This document shows, in pieces, positions 8,614-17,060 of a stretch of 64,000 bases of DNA (position 1 is its first letter; each line of letters starts with the position of its first letter). The translations under genes were made by a program, and so were the position numbers. Origin of the DNA: an uncultured Collinsella sp. (GTDB lineage Bacteria > Actinomycetota > Coriobacteriia > Coriobacteriales > Coriobacteriaceae); NCBI GenBank assembly GCA_900543505.1, contig UQSB01000003.1, forward strand, positions 1-64,000, read 5' to 3'. The notes beneath the pieces were generated by a model that was given only the letters and a program-made list of their open reading frames with translations, did not search any database and was not told the origin of the DNA.

Positions 8614-9404
8614 TAGAAGACCACCACCTTGGAAGCATCGAACACGGGGCCGCACATGCAGGCGCCCTTCATACCGTCGACCGTCTCGACGTTGCAGGTG
8701 TTGCAGGCGCCAAAGCCGCAGCTCATCATGCGCTCGAGCGACACCTCGCAGTACACACCGGCCTCAGCGGCAGCGGCGGCGACCTTCTTCATCATGACGG
8801 CAGGGCCGCAGCTGGCCACATAGTCGTAGCCGCCCTCGCCGAGCAGCTCGGCTGCCGGTTCGGTGCAAAAACCGTGCGTGCCCAGCGTGCCATCGTCGGT
8901 GCATACGTTAACCGTGGCGCCCAGCGCGCGGAACTCATCGACACCCACGGCCTTGGAAGCGGTGCCAAAGCCCAAGCACACGTCGACATCCACGCCCTGC
9001 TCGGCAAGCATGCCAGCGAGGCAGAGCACGGGCGGAACGCCGATGCCGCCTGCCACGAGCAGCGCCTTCCTGGTGCCCTCGGGAACAAGCCAGCCGCGGC
9101 CGCCAGGGCCCAGCAGGTTAGAAGTGGAACCGGGGGCCATCTGCGACAGACGGCGGGTGTCGTCGCCCACGACGGCGTACCACAGCTCGACGGTGCCGGC
9201 CTGGGCGTCGGCGCGATAGAAGCTCAGAGGCACGCGAAGCAGCGAAGAGGCATCGCCGGGCACGGCGATGTTCACAAACTGACCGGGCTTGAGCGCACTT
9301 GCAAGCTTGGGGGCCGAGATTACGAGCGAGAAGATGCCCTCGGCGATCTCCTTGTTCGAGACGACCTCGAAGTCGTGCATGCGTGCAGTGGAAGGTGTGG
9401 GCAT
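8613..9404 (-). CDS. pyrK: Dihydroorotate dehydrogenase electron-transfer subunit
   Basis: FAD and [2Fe-2S] subunit that carries electrons from PyrD to NAD. The 263 residues contain a ferredoxin-reductase FAD domain (RVPLSFYRAD near residues 57-66), an NAD-binding domain with LLVAGGIGVPP (116-125), and a C-terminal cluster of cysteines at 229, 234, 237 and 249 or 251 matching the PyrK iron-sulfur ligand pattern. The ATG has GGAG six bases upstream. A strong hairpin lies between it and pyrC. Confidence 0.96.
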   Translation of the reverse strand: MPTPSTARMHDFEVVSNKEIAEGIFSLVISAPKLASALKPGQFVNIAVPGDASSLLRVPLSFYRADAQAGTVELWYAVVGDDTRRLSQMAPGSTSNLLGPGGRGWLVPEGTRKALLVAGGIGVPPVLCLAGMLAEQGVDVDVCLGFGTASKAVGVDEFRALGATVNVCTDDGTLGTHGFCTEPAAELLGEGGYDYVASCGPAVMMKKVAAAAAEAGVYCEVSLERMMSCGFGACNTCNVETVDGMKGACMCGPVFDASKVVVF

Positions 9405-9451
9405 AGACGCTCCAATCCCCCATGCGGTTGCATGGTTCAGGCGAACAGAAA

Positions 9452-9476
9452 GCGCGGCACCGCAAGGGCGCCGCGC
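9452..9476 (-). terminator. Intra-operon hairpin between pyrC and pyrK
   Basis: A 10-bp stem (GCGCGGCACC at 9452-9461 with GGCGCCGCGC at 9467-9476, one G-T pair) with a 5-base loop is followed on the minus strand by TTTCTGTT. It resembles a partial intrinsic terminator or an mRNA-stability hairpin and could lower expression of pyrK-pyrD-pyrF relative to pyrR-pyrB-pyrC. Confidence 0.55.
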
Positions 9477-9496
9477 ACAAAAGCGATAAGGCTATG

Positions 9497-10786
9497 CTAG
9501 CAGATGCAGCCGTCGGCGAGCGTCTGCTTGCCGCCGACAAACACATCGGTGGCACGACCGGTGAGCGTGCGGCCGGCAAAACCGGAGTTCTCGGCGCGCG
9601 ACTCGTAACCGTCCTCGCCGACCGTCCAGGTGGCGGACGCGTCGAACACGGTCAGGTCGGCAACAGAGCCCGCCTTGACCTGAACCTGGTCAAGGCCCAG
9701 GATCTCACGAGGCTTGATGGCCATGAGCTCGACCATGCGGCCCATGCTCATCTTGCCCGTGTTGACCAGCTCGGTGAGCACGAGCGACAGCGAGGTCTCG
9801 AGGCCGATCATGCCGAAGGGCGCAAGCTCGAACTCGCGCGCCTTCTCCCACGGAGTGTGGGGAGCGTGATCGGTGACGATAGCGTCGACGGTGCCGTCGA
9901 CGACGCCCTGGCGGATGGCCTCGGCGTCCGCCTCGGTACGCAGCGGCGGGTTGACCTTGAGCGAGGTGTTGTAGGTCTCGTCCAGGTCGTTCTCGGTCAG
10001 GAACATGTGATGCGGCGTGGCCTCGCAGGTAACCTGAACGCCAGCGGCCTTGCCGGCACGCACGAGCTCCAGGCCATGGGCGGTGGAGATGTGCTGGATG
10101 TGCAGCTTGGCGCCGGTCAGCTTGGCAATCTCGATGTCGCGGGCGATCTGGAGCTCCTCGCCGACAGCCGGCCAGCCCTCGAGAGCCAGACGGGTCGAGA
10201 CCTTGCCCTCATTGATCTGGCCGTGACCGACCAGGTCCTCGTCCTGGCAGTGGCTCATAAAGACCTTGCCGAACATCTTGCCGTAGTCCATGCAGCGACG
10301 GAGCATGCCCGCGCCCTGCACGCCGCGACCGTCGTCGGTGAAGGCGACGGCGCCGTGGGCGACCATATCGCCCATCTCGGACATAGCCTCGCCCTTAAGA
10401 CCGCGGGTCATGGCGCCCGACGGATAGACGCGGCAGTGACCGACCTCGGCAGCACGGGACTTGACGAACTCCACGACGGTGCCGTTATCGGTGACGGGAT
10501 CGGTGTTGGGCATGGAGCACACGCCGGTAAAGCCGCCCTTGGCAGCTGCGCGGGTGCCGCTCTCGATGTCCTCTTTGACCTCGTAGCCGGGCTCGCGAAG
10601 GTGAACGTGCATATCAACCAGGCCGGGGACGAGGTACTTGCCGGAAAGGTCGCGGACCTCGGCTCCCTCGACGGCGAGATTCTCGCCGACCTCGGCGATC
10701 TTGTCGCCGTCAATCAGGACGTCAACGACACCGTCAAGCTCGACGGACGGGTCGACGACGTGGGCATTCTTAAGAAGCAAGGCCAT
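9497..10786 (-). CDS. pyrC: Dihydroorotase
   Basis: Zinc amidohydrolase that cyclises carbamoyl-aspartate to dihydroorotate. About 429 residues, the long class I form. The metal-binding motif DMHVHLREPG has His60 and His62, and a later VTDHAPHTPWEK holds the C-terminal metal and substrate region; TARGGFTG-like AAAKGGFTGVCSMPNT follows the first motif as in other class I enzymes. The ATG at 10786 follows GGAGG at eight bases; a TTG further upstream overlaps that site. Its start region overlaps the 3' end of pyrB by 17 bp. Confidence 0.97.
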   Translation of the reverse strand: MALLLKNAHVVDPSVELDGVVDVLIDGDKIAEVGENLAVEGAEVRDLSGKYLVPGLVDMHVHLREPGYEVKEDIESGTRAAAKGGFTGVCSMPNTDPVTDNGTVVEFVKSRAAEVGHCRVYPSGAMTRGLKGEAMSEMGDMVAHGAVAFTDDGRGVQGAGMLRRCMDYGKMFGKVFMSHCQDEDLVGHGQINEGKVSTRLALEGWPAVGEELQIARDIEIAKLTGAKLHIQHISTAHGLELVRAGKAAGVQVTCEATPHHMFLTENDLDETYNTSLKVNPPLRTEADAEAIRQGVVDGTVDAIVTDHAPHTPWEKAREFELAPFGMIGLETSLSLVLTELVNTGKMSMGRMVELMAIKPREILGLDQVQVKAGSVADLTVFDASATWTVGEDGYESRAENSGFAGRTLTGRATDVFVGGKQTLADGCIC

Positions 10787-11714
10787 TATCGGCACCTCCA
10801 AGCAGCAGATACAGGATAGCCATACGCACGCAGATACCGGCGTAGACCTGCTCCAGGATGACGGAGCGTTGCGGGTGGTCGGCCATATAGGAGTCGAACT
10901 CGACGCCGCGGTTGATGGGGCCCGGGTGACAGATGATCGCGTCGGGCTTCATGAGCTTCTCGCGGTCCTTGGTCAGGCCGAAGAGCTTGTGGTACTCACG
11001 AATGGTCGGGAACGGAGCGCCCTCGAGGCGCTCCTGCTGCACGCGCAGCATGTAGACGACGTCCAGCTCGGGGAGTACCGAATCGAGGTCGCTCGTCACG
11101 TGGTCGCAGCCCAGGACCTCGGGCGCCGGCGGCAGCAGCGTGCCGGGGGCGACGGCGTAGGTCTCGCAGCCCATGATCTTAAGGGCGGGGATCAGCGAGC
11201 CGCAGACGCGGGAGTGCGCGATATCGCCGACGACGGCGACCTTAAGACCGTGGAAGTCGCCCTTGTGCTCCCAGATGGTGTACAGGTCGAGCAGGGCCTG
11301 CGTGGGATGGTTGTGCTTGCCGTCGCCGGCGCAGATGACGCTCGCGGGCGAGTTCTGCGTGACGATGTAGGGAGCACCGGCGTGCTTATCGCGAACGACG
11401 ATGCAATCAATCTTGTAGGCGTTGAGGGTCTCGACGGTGTCGACGAGGCTCTCGCCCTTGACCGTGGAGGTCGAGGAGCCGCCAAAGTTGAGGCTGTCGG
11501 CCGAAAGACGCTTCTCGGCGAGCTCGAAGGAGCTGCGGGTGCGCGTCGAAGGCTCGTTGAACATGTTGACGATGGTCTTGCCCTTGAGCGTGGGGACCTT
11601 CTTGATCGCACGCTCATTGACCTCGGAGAACGCCTTGGCGGTCTCGAGGATGAGCTTGATGTCCTCTTCGGAGTACTCGGTAATGTCGATCAGGTGCTTA
11701 TGGTTGAACGCCAC
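10770..11714 (-). CDS. pyrB: Aspartate carbamoyltransferase catalytic subunit
   Basis: Condenses carbamoyl phosphate with aspartate, the committed step of pyrimidine synthesis. The 314 residues include the carbamoyl-phosphate loop PSTRTRSSFE (near 55-64) and the aspartate-side segments HPTQALLDL and GPINRGVE. No regulatory pyrI gene is present, so control is expected at the leader through PyrR. The start is GTG at 11714, four bases beyond the pyrR stop, with GGGAGGTG spaced nine bases away; a GTG at 11726 would overlap that site and is rejected. Confidence 0.96.
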   Translation of the reverse strand: MAFNHKHLIDITEYSEEDIKLILETAKAFSEVNERAIKKVPTLKGKTIVNMFNEPSTRTRSSFELAEKRLSADSLNFGGSSTSTVKGESLVDTVETLNAYKIDCIVVRDKHAGAPYIVTQNSPASVICAGDGKHNHPTQALLDLYTIWEHKGDFHGLKVAVVGDIAHSRVCGSLIPALKIMGCETYAVAPGTLLPPAPEVLGCDHVTSDLDSVLPELDVVYMLRVQQERLEGAPFPTIREYHKLFGLTKDREKLMKPDAIICHPGPINRGVEFDSYMADHPQRSVILEQVYAGICVRMAILYLLLGGADNGLAS

Positions 11715-11718
11715 GGTA

Positions 11719-12315
<597 letters not shown>

Positions 12316-12342
12316 TCACATGTCTTGACTGCTGACACAGTC

Positions 12343-12384
12343 AAAAAAAATAGATGCCCGACCGCTTAAAGCGGACCAGACACC
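12343..12384 (-). terminator. Leader terminator of the pyr operon
   Basis: On the minus strand a two-part stem (GGTGTCTG with CGGGCATC, and CCGCT with AGCGG around a 3-base loop) is followed by TA and eight T residues (12350-12343). It lies about 40 bases before the pyrR start codon, so transcription of the whole operon must read through it: the signature of attenuation control. Confidence 0.88.
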
Positions 12385-12440
12385 CACAGGAAGGGCTGCT
12401 CTTTGGCAGCTATGTAATTCCATGTGGGTATCTCGTACCC
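12379..12440 (-). promoter_or_regulatory. Competing leader hairpins, candidate PyrR-binding region
   Basis: Upstream of the leader terminator two further hairpins compete. A long one pairs GATACCCACA (12432-12423) with TGTGGGTGTC (12388-12379) and carries an inner GCTGC/GCAGC stem with loop CAAAGA; its 3' arm overlaps the terminator's 5' arm, so it acts as an antiterminator. A small 5-bp hairpin (GGGTA/TACCC, 12440-12426) shares the 5' arm of the long one. The CAAAGA hexaloop resembles the CNGNGA loop of Bacillus PyrR sites, with one mismatch. PyrR as the ligand is inference. Confidence 0.65.
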
Positions 12441-12458
12441 CTTTAATGGTCAAGGGAT

Positions 12459-12487
12459 AGTGTAGCCAACCTCGAGCTTAATTGCGA
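12459..12487 (-). promoter_or_regulatory. Possible pyr operon promoter
   Basis: TACACT on the minus strand (12464-12459) is a fair -10; the hexamer 17 bases upstream (TCGCAA) is a weak -35. It would start a leader of about 150 bases containing all the attenuator hairpins. Between here and about 12660 I see no gene or other clear site. Confidence 0.4.
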
Positions 12488-12692
12488 GCATAAATACAGG
12501 GCAATCCGTAAACGGGCGCAGGTGCTCCATAAACCTATATATATTTGTGGGACGAGCTTGAAAACGCACGCACGAGCTGGCATAATCCCCTCTGCTGCAC
12601 GCAAATCGGATCTACGTCCAGGGCCGTGGCGTGAGCACTATCGCCAAAAGAGGAATATCTCTGTGTAGATTACGCACAGGGAGCTGCTTCTG

Positions 12693-12701
12693 TGCTATAG
12701 T
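12693..12701 (+). promoter_or_regulatory. rpmB promoter, extended -10
   Basis: TGCTATAGT forms an extended -10 about 55 bases ahead of the rpmB start. A TTACGC at 12670-12675 is too far (20 bases) to be a good -35. Confidence 0.55.
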
Positions 12702-12755
12702 TCAGGCTTGTTTGTTAACGCGACATGTTCGTTTGTCGCCCAAGGAGGGTCAGTT

Positions 12756-12944
12756 ATGTCCAAAGTTTGCGAAGTTTGCGGTAAGCACCCCGTTGCCGGT
12801 CGCTCCATCAGCCACTCTCACCGCGTCACCAACCGTAAGTTCCGCCCCAACATCCAGCGCGTCTACGTCGTCGTCGATGGTCACCGTCGCAAGATGAACG
12901 TTTGCTCCACCTGCCTCAAGTCTGGCAAGGTTGCGCGCTCCTAA
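12756..12944 (+). CDS. rpmB: 50S ribosomal protein L28
   Basis: Large-subunit ribosomal protein of 62 residues. It begins MSKVCEVCGKHPVAGRSISH and ends CSTCLKSGKVARS; the two CxxC pairs form the zinc-binding version of L28. The conserved core VTNRKFRPNIQRV is intact. The ATG at 12756 follows AAGGAGG. It is a single-gene unit: its own extended -10 promoter upstream and a strong terminator 70 bases downstream, and it is divergent from the pyr operon. Confidence 0.97.
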   Translation: MSKVCEVCGKHPVAGRSISHSHRVTNRKFRPNIQRVYVVVDGHRRKMNVCSTCLKSGKVARS

Positions 12945-13013
12945 ATAAGGTCTTACCAACAAGTACCTCGGACTCTCCGGGTCAAAGACCTCGCGTTCAC
13001 ATAGAACTTACCA

Positions 13014-13044
13014 AAGGCGCCCTCCCCTAAGGAGGGCGCCTTTT
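13014..13044 (+). terminator. Terminator after rpmB
   Basis: A 12-bp perfect stem (AAGGCGCCCTCC with its complement, loop CCTAA) ends in TTTT. It lies about 70 bases after rpmB and directly abuts the first REP-like palindrome of the transposase remnant. Confidence 0.92.
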
Positions 13045-13287
13045 GCACTCATTGGGGACAGACTTACATGAGTGTTTGCAGATGTCAAAGGAATCATAGC
13101 CTAGCTGATATGCCTTAAAGCTTGACCAACGGTACGTCTCGAGTGAGTCGATTGCACTTTTCACAGGATTGAGATGGATATAATCGAGAAGCTGCACCGC
13201 CTGCGTGTCCGACTCAACAGCGACCCGCGAATAGCGATTATCAAACAGATGCCCCGTTCTCCCCGTTTTCCCATTGAAATACTTATT
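13027..13287 (-). pseudogene. Truncated RAYT/IS200-like transposase remnant
   Basis: The minus-strand frame between these positions is open for 87 codons without a start codon. Translated segments KTGRTGHLFDNRY, LLDYIHLNPVKSAI and TYRWSSFKAYQLG align closely with the C-terminal half of the intact transposase at 45.4-46.2 kb (KTGRRGPVFQERF, VRYIHDNPAKAGI, MYRWSSFHEYFG). The catalytic tyrosine in YIH is kept but the N-terminal half with the metal-binding HUH motif is missing, so it is a non-functional fragment. GGGACAGACT-type palindromes bracket it on both sides. The reading frame runs into the rpmB terminator, where it stops. Confidence 0.85.
13047..13073. repeat. REP-like palindrome, left end of remnant
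   Basis: Arms ACTCAT (13047-13052) and ATGAGT (13068-13073) enclose a core containing GGGGACAGACT. The same core in inverted orientation lies at the other end of the transposase fragment. Confidence 0.7.
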
Positions 13288-13306
13288 TTAGTCTGTCCCT
13301 AATGAG
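13282..13306. repeat. REP-like palindrome, right end of remnant
   Basis: Arms CTTAT and ATGAG (one wobble pair) enclose AGTCTGTCCCT, which is the inverted copy of the core at 13056-13064 with one mismatch over 14 bases (ATTGGGGACAGACT against ATTAGGGACAGACT). Confidence 0.65.
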
Positions 13307-13337
13307 CGGGGCGATGCACTGGCAGATAGTTTTAGTT

Positions 13338-13365
13338 AAAACGCTTCAGTATATTGAAGCGTTTT
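13338..13365. promoter_or_regulatory. Perfect palindrome upstream of adhE
   Basis: An 11-bp perfect inverted repeat, AAAACGCTTCA and TGAAGCGTTTT, is separated by GTATAT. It lies about 95 bases before the adhE start codon. It may be an operator for a dimeric regulator or, given the flanking A and T runs, a bidirectional terminator-like hairpin left by the adjacent mobile remnant. Confidence 0.55.
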
Positions 13366-13407
13366 AGTATGCCTTTTACGGGAATCTTGCCGTTCGCCGA
13401 ATAATTT

Positions 13408-13423
13408 CTTGCTATCATGCAAG
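13408..13423 (+). promoter_or_regulatory. adhE extended -10 within a small palindrome
   Basis: TGCTATCAT is an extended -10 about 40 bases before adhE, and it is framed by an inverted repeat (CTTGC, TATCAT, GCAAG). A protein binding the palindrome would block the promoter. TTGCCG at 13387-13392 is a distant -35 candidate with 20-base spacing. Confidence 0.5.
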
Positions 13424-13458
13424 TCGTAGGGTAAATCTCCGATCGCAAGGAGACACAA

Positions 13459-16107
13459 ATGGTGAAAAAGTCACCGGAAAACACTACTCCCGCAATTGTG
13501 GACAACGTAGAGGCGCTTGAGGCTAAGCTCGCTCAGATGCGAGAGGCCCAGGCGCTTTTTGCTACGTACACGCAGGAGCAGGTCGACAAGATCTTCTATG
13601 AGGCCGCCATGGCCGCCAACAAGGCTCGTATCCCGTTGGCGAAGATGGCCATCGAGGAGACCGGCCGCGGCGTTCTTGAGGACAAGGTCATCAAGAACCA
13701 CTACGCCGCAGAGTACATCTACAACGCTTACAAGAACACCAAGACCTGTGGCGTTCTGGAGCGCGACGAGGCTTACGGCATCACCAAGATCGCCGAGCCC
13801 ATCGGCATCGTGGGCGCCGTCATCCCGACGACCAACCCCACCTCCACCGCGATCTTCAAGACGCTGATCAGCCTGAAGACCCGCAACGGCATCATCATCT
13901 CCCCGCACCCGGCAGCCGCCAAGTGCACCATCGCCGCCGCCAAGCTCGTGCTTGACGCCGCCGTCAAGGCCGGCGCCCCCGAGGGCATCATCGGCTGGGT
14001 CGATGTCCCCTCCATCGAGCTGACCAACATGGTCATGCGCGACGTCGACATCATCCTCGCCACCGGTGGCCCGGGCATGGTCAAGGCCGCCTACTCCTCG
14101 GGCAAGCCCGCCCTGGGCGTTGGCGCCGGTAACACCCCGGTCATCATCGACGACACCGCCGACGTGCTGCTCGCCGTCAACTCCATCATCCACTCCAAGA
14201 CCTTCGACAACGGCATGATCTGCGCTTCCGAGCAGTCCGTGACCGTCATCGACACCATCTATGACCAGGTCAAAGCCGAGTTCCAGAAGCGCGGCTGCTA
14301 CTTCGTCAAGCAGGGTGCCGAGATGGAGGCCCTGCGTGCCGCCATGTTCAAGAACGGCGCTCTCGATCACCGCATTCCCGGCATGGCTGCCGCCAAGATC
14401 GCCGAGCTCGCCGGCATCGAGGTTCCTGCCAAGACCAAGATCCTGATCGCCGAGGTCACCTCCACCGACCCCGCCAAGGAGGAGTTCTCCCACGAGAAGC
14501 TCTCCCCGGTCCTGGCCATGTATCACGCCAAGGACTTCCAGGAGGCCGTCGACAAGGCCGAGCACCTGGTGCTCGCCGGTGGCCCGGGCCACACCGCCTC
14601 TCTGTACGTGCACCCCGCCCAGGCCGAGAAGATCAGCCTGTTCGAGCACGTCATGAAGGCCTGCCGTATCGTCATCAACACCCCGTCCTCGCACGGCGGC
14701 ATCGGTGATCTGTACAACTTTGGCATGAAGCCGTCTCTGACCCTGGGCTGCGGCTCCTGGGGCGGCAACTCCGTCTCCGAGAACGTTGGGGTGAAGCACT
14801 TGATCAACGTTAAGACTGTGGCCGAGCGCCGTGAGAACATGCTGTGGTTCCGCGCTCCCGAGAAGGTCTACTTCAAGAAGGGTTCCACGCCCGTCGCCCT
14901 CGACGAGCTCGGTACCGTCATGGGCAAGAAGCGCGCCTTCATCGTCACCGACCAGTTCCTCTTCAAGAATGGCAACACCCGCGCCATCGAGGCCAAGCTC
15001 GACGAGATGGGCATCGCCCACGACTGCTTCTACGACGTCGAGCCCGATCCGTCGCTGCAGTGCGCACATCGCGGCGCCAAGCAGATGGCTCTCTTTGAGC
15101 CTGACGTGATCATCGCCGTCGGCGGTGGCTCCGCTATGGACGCCGGCAAGATCATGTGGATGATGTACGAGCACCCCGAGTGCAAGTTTGAGGACATGGC
15201 CATGGACTTCATGGACATCCGCAAGCGTATCTTCACTTTCCCCGAGATGGGCAAGAAGGCCTACTTCGTCGCCGTCCCGACCTCTTCGGGTACCGGCTCC
15301 GAGTGCACGCCGTTCGCCATCATCACCGACAAGGAGACCGGCATCAAGTGGCCGCTCGCCGACTACGCGCTGCTCCCCAACATGGCTATCGTCGACGCCG
15401 ACAACTGCATGACCGCCCCGCGCGGCCTGACCGCTGCCTCCGGCATCGACGTCATGACCCACGCCATCGAGTCCTACGTCTCCATCATGGCTTCCGACTA
15501 CACCAAGGGCCTCTCCGAGCGCGCTGCTAAGCTCGTCTTCGAGAACCTGCCCTCCAGCTTCACGAACGGCGCCAAGGACCCGCACGCCCGCGAGGAGATG
15601 CACAACGCCTCCTGCATGGCCGGCATGGCCTTCGCCAACGCCTTCCTGGGCCTCAACCACTCCATGGCTCACAAGCTCGGCGCCTTCCATCACCTGCCCC
15701 ACGGCCTCGCCAACGCCGTCATCCTGACCCGCGTTATGCGCTACAACGCCGCCGAGGCTCCCGTCAAGATGGGCACGTTCTCCCAGTATCCTTACCCCAA
15801 CGCGCTGCACAACTACGCCGAGATGGCCAAGTACTGCGGCATCGAGGGCAAGGACGACAAGGAGGTCTTCGAGAACTTCATCACGAAGCTCGAGGAGCTC
15901 AAGGACTTCATCGGTGTCAAGAAGACCATCGCCGACTACGGTGTTGACGAGCAGTACTTCCTCGACACCCTCGACGAGATGACCGAGCAGGCATTCAACG
16001 ACCAGTGCACCGGCGCTAACCCGCGCTACCCGCTCATGAGCGAGATCAAGGAGCTCTACCTGGACGCCTACTACGGCCGCGAGCCTCAGGACTACGCCGT
16101 CTGCTAG
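13459..16107 (+). CDS. adhE: Bifunctional acetaldehyde-CoA/alcohol dehydrogenase
   Basis: Converts acetyl-CoA to acetaldehyde and then ethanol, oxidising two NADH: a main redox outlet in fermentation. The 882 residues are the full fusion. The N-terminal half (about 1-440) is an aldehyde dehydrogenase with the active-site cysteine Cys255 in NGMICASEQ; the C-terminal half (about 455-882) is an iron-dependent alcohol dehydrogenase with VGGGSAMDAGK for NAD binding and metal-binding histidines around 734-748 (LNHSMAHKLGAFHHLPHG). AdhE normally assembles into filaments (spirosomes). Codon use is strongly biased to C-ending codons, unlike many neighbours, implying high expression. AAGGAG precedes the ATG. 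Confidence 0.98.
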   Translation: MVKKSPENTTPAIVDNVEALEAKLAQMREAQALFATYTQEQVDKIFYEAAMAANKARIPLAKMAIEETGRGVLEDKVIKNHYAAEYIYNAYKNTKTCGVLERDEAYGITKIAEPIGIVGAVIPTTNPTSTAIFKTLISLKTRNGIIISPHPAAAKCTIAAAKLVLDAAVKAGAPEGIIGWVDVPSIELTNMVMRDVDIILATGGPGMVKAAYSSGKPALGVGAGNTPVIIDDTADVLLAVNSIIHSKTFDNGMICASEQSVTVIDTIYDQVKAEFQKRGCYFVKQGAEMEALRAAMFKNGALDHRIPGMAAAKIAELAGIEVPAKTKILIAEVTSTDPAKEEFSHEKLSPVLAMYHAKDFQEAVDKAEHLVLAGGPGHTASLYVHPAQAEKISLFEHVMKACRIVINTPSSHGGIGDLYNFGMKPSLTLGCGSWGGNSVSENVGVKHLINVKTVAERRENMLWFRAPEKVYFKKGSTPVALDELGTVMGKKRAFIVTDQFLFKNGNTRAIEAKLDEMGIAHDCFYDVEPDPSLQCAHRGAKQMALFEPDVIIAVGGGSAMDAGKIMWMMYEHPECKFEDMAMDFMDIRKRIFTFPEMGKKAYFVAVPTSSGTGSECTPFAIITDKETGIKWPLADYALLPNMAIVDADNCMTAPRGLTAASGIDVMTHAIESYVSIMASDYTKGLSERAAKLVFENLPSSFTNGAKDPHAREEMHNASCMAGMAFANAFLGLNHSMAHKLGAFHHLPHGLANAVILTRVMRYNAAEAPVKMGTFSQYPYPNALHNYAEMAKYCGIEGKDDKEVFENFITKLEELKDFIGVKKTIADYGVDEQYFLDTLDEMTEQAFNDQCTGANPRYPLMSEIKELYLDAYYGREPQDYAVC

Positions 16108-16125
16108 TTTTAGCACGGTTTTTAA

Positions 16126-16162
16126 CGGCGGGGGTGCACGGGTGTTTCACACACCCCCGCCG
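16126..16162 (+). terminator. Hairpin after adhE
   Basis: An 11-bp GC-only stem (CGGCGGGGGTG at 16126-16136, CACCCCCGCCG at 16152-16162) lies 18 bp after the adhE stop. There is no T-run, so it could be a weak terminator or an mRNA 3'-stabilising hairpin that lowers read-through into the kinase gene. Confidence 0.65.
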
Positions 16163-16195
16163 TCGCTTCTATCGCATCGTTGAAAGGATGCAACC

Positions 16196-16960
16196 ATGCT
16201 GCTACCCGATTCCAAGACCGAGCTCGTCCGCCGTGGCAACAAGGTCGTTTACGACCTGGGCGACAAGATTGTCAAGGTCTTTAACGAGACCAAGCCTGTC
16301 TCCGACGTGTTCAACGAGGCTTTGAATCTTGCCCGCATCAATGAGTGCGGCATCCGCAGCCCCAAGGCTCTCGAGGTTTCCCAGCTCGAGAACGCCAACG
16401 GCTGGGCGCTCGTGACCGAGAAGGTTCCGGGCACCACCCTTGCCGAGAAGATGACTGCCGAGCCCCAGCGCTTTGGTGAGTATCTCGAGATGTTCGTCGA
16501 CCTCCAAATCGAGATCCACGGCTACACCTCCCCGCTGCTCAACCGTCAGCGCGACAAGTTCGCCCGCATGATCGACAGCCTTGATCAGCTCAATGCCACC
16601 ACGCGCTACAACCTTCAGGAGCGTCTGGACGGCATGACCAAGGAGTTCAAGGTCTGCCACGGCGACTTCAACCCCTCCAACGTCATCGTCGGCGACGACG
16701 GCCAGCTCTATGTGTGCGACTGGGCACACGCCACCCAGGGCTCCCCTGCTGCCGACGTTGCCACCACCTACCTGCTCTTCGCCCTCAACAGCAAGGATCA
16801 GGCCGAGGCCTACCTGGAGCTCTACTGCGACCGCGCCGACATGCCCATGCAGGTCGTGCGTCAGTGGACGAGCATCGTCGCCGCTTCCGAGCTCGCTCGT
16901 AAGCGCAACGTGAACGATGAGTTCCTGAAGAACTGGATCGACGTCGTCGATTATCAGTAA
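16196..16960 (+). CDS. APH/choline-kinase-fold phosphotransferase
   Basis: A 254-residue small-molecule kinase of the aminoglycoside phosphotransferase superfamily. Visible features are a short nucleotide-binding N-lobe (VRRGNKVVYDLGDKIVKVF), the catalytic loop HGDFNPSN at about 155-162 with the base Asp157, and the metal-binding CDWAHA near 173-178. The substrate cannot be told from sequence: relatives act on choline, homoserine, sugars, fructosamines or drugs, and nothing here points specifically to antibiotic resistance. It follows adhE by 88 bp and may be expressed by read-through. Start ATG with GAAAGGA upstream. Confidence 0.8.
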   Translation: MLLPDSKTELVRRGNKVVYDLGDKIVKVFNETKPVSDVFNEALNLARINECGIRSPKALEVSQLENANGWALVTEKVPGTTLAEKMTAEPQRFGEYLEMFVDLQIEIHGYTSPLLNRQRDKFARMIDSLDQLNATTRYNLQERLDGMTKEFKVCHGDFNPSNVIVGDDGQLYVCDWAHATQGSPAADVATTYLLFALNSKDQAEAYLELYCDRADMPMQVVRQWTSIVAASELARKRNVNDEFLKNWIDVVDYQ

Positions 16961-16995
16961 TATCTGAGCGATTTATTTCGCATCGGAGGCACAAG

Positions 16996-17029
16996 AAAAC
17001 CCCGCAGCTCATATGGGCTGTGGGGTTTT
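16996..17029. terminator. Bidirectional terminator after the kinase gene
   Basis: AAAACCCC and GGGGTTTT form the outer stem with an inner CAGC/GCTG pair, flanked by A and T runs. It ends the plus-strand adhE-kinase region; the proS unit has its own terminator just beyond. Confidence 0.85.
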
Positions 17030-17060
17030 CCTTTACCCATCGAGTTTATTCACGCAACAA

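Noticed and set aside
12448..12453. TTGACC as -35 of the pyr promoter
   Set aside because: The hexamer 17 bases downstream is TACCCA, inside the leader hairpins; a start point there would delete part of the attenuator.
13408..13423. Rex binding site at adhE
   Set aside because: The palindrome has TTGC and GCAA half-sites rather than TTGTGA and TCACAA; reported instead as an unassigned operator-like site.
13471..16116. An 881-codon minus-strand frame opposite adhE
   Set aside because: adhE is a clear full-length enzyme. The opposite frame is a shadow of its extreme C-ending codon bias, with Gly/Val/Leu/Asp-rich low-complexity translation.
16196..16960. Calling the APH-fold kinase an antibiotic-resistance gene
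   Set aside because: Only the generic kinase motifs are visible, and the superfamily is mostly metabolic; there are no mobile-element or resistance-gene neighbours.
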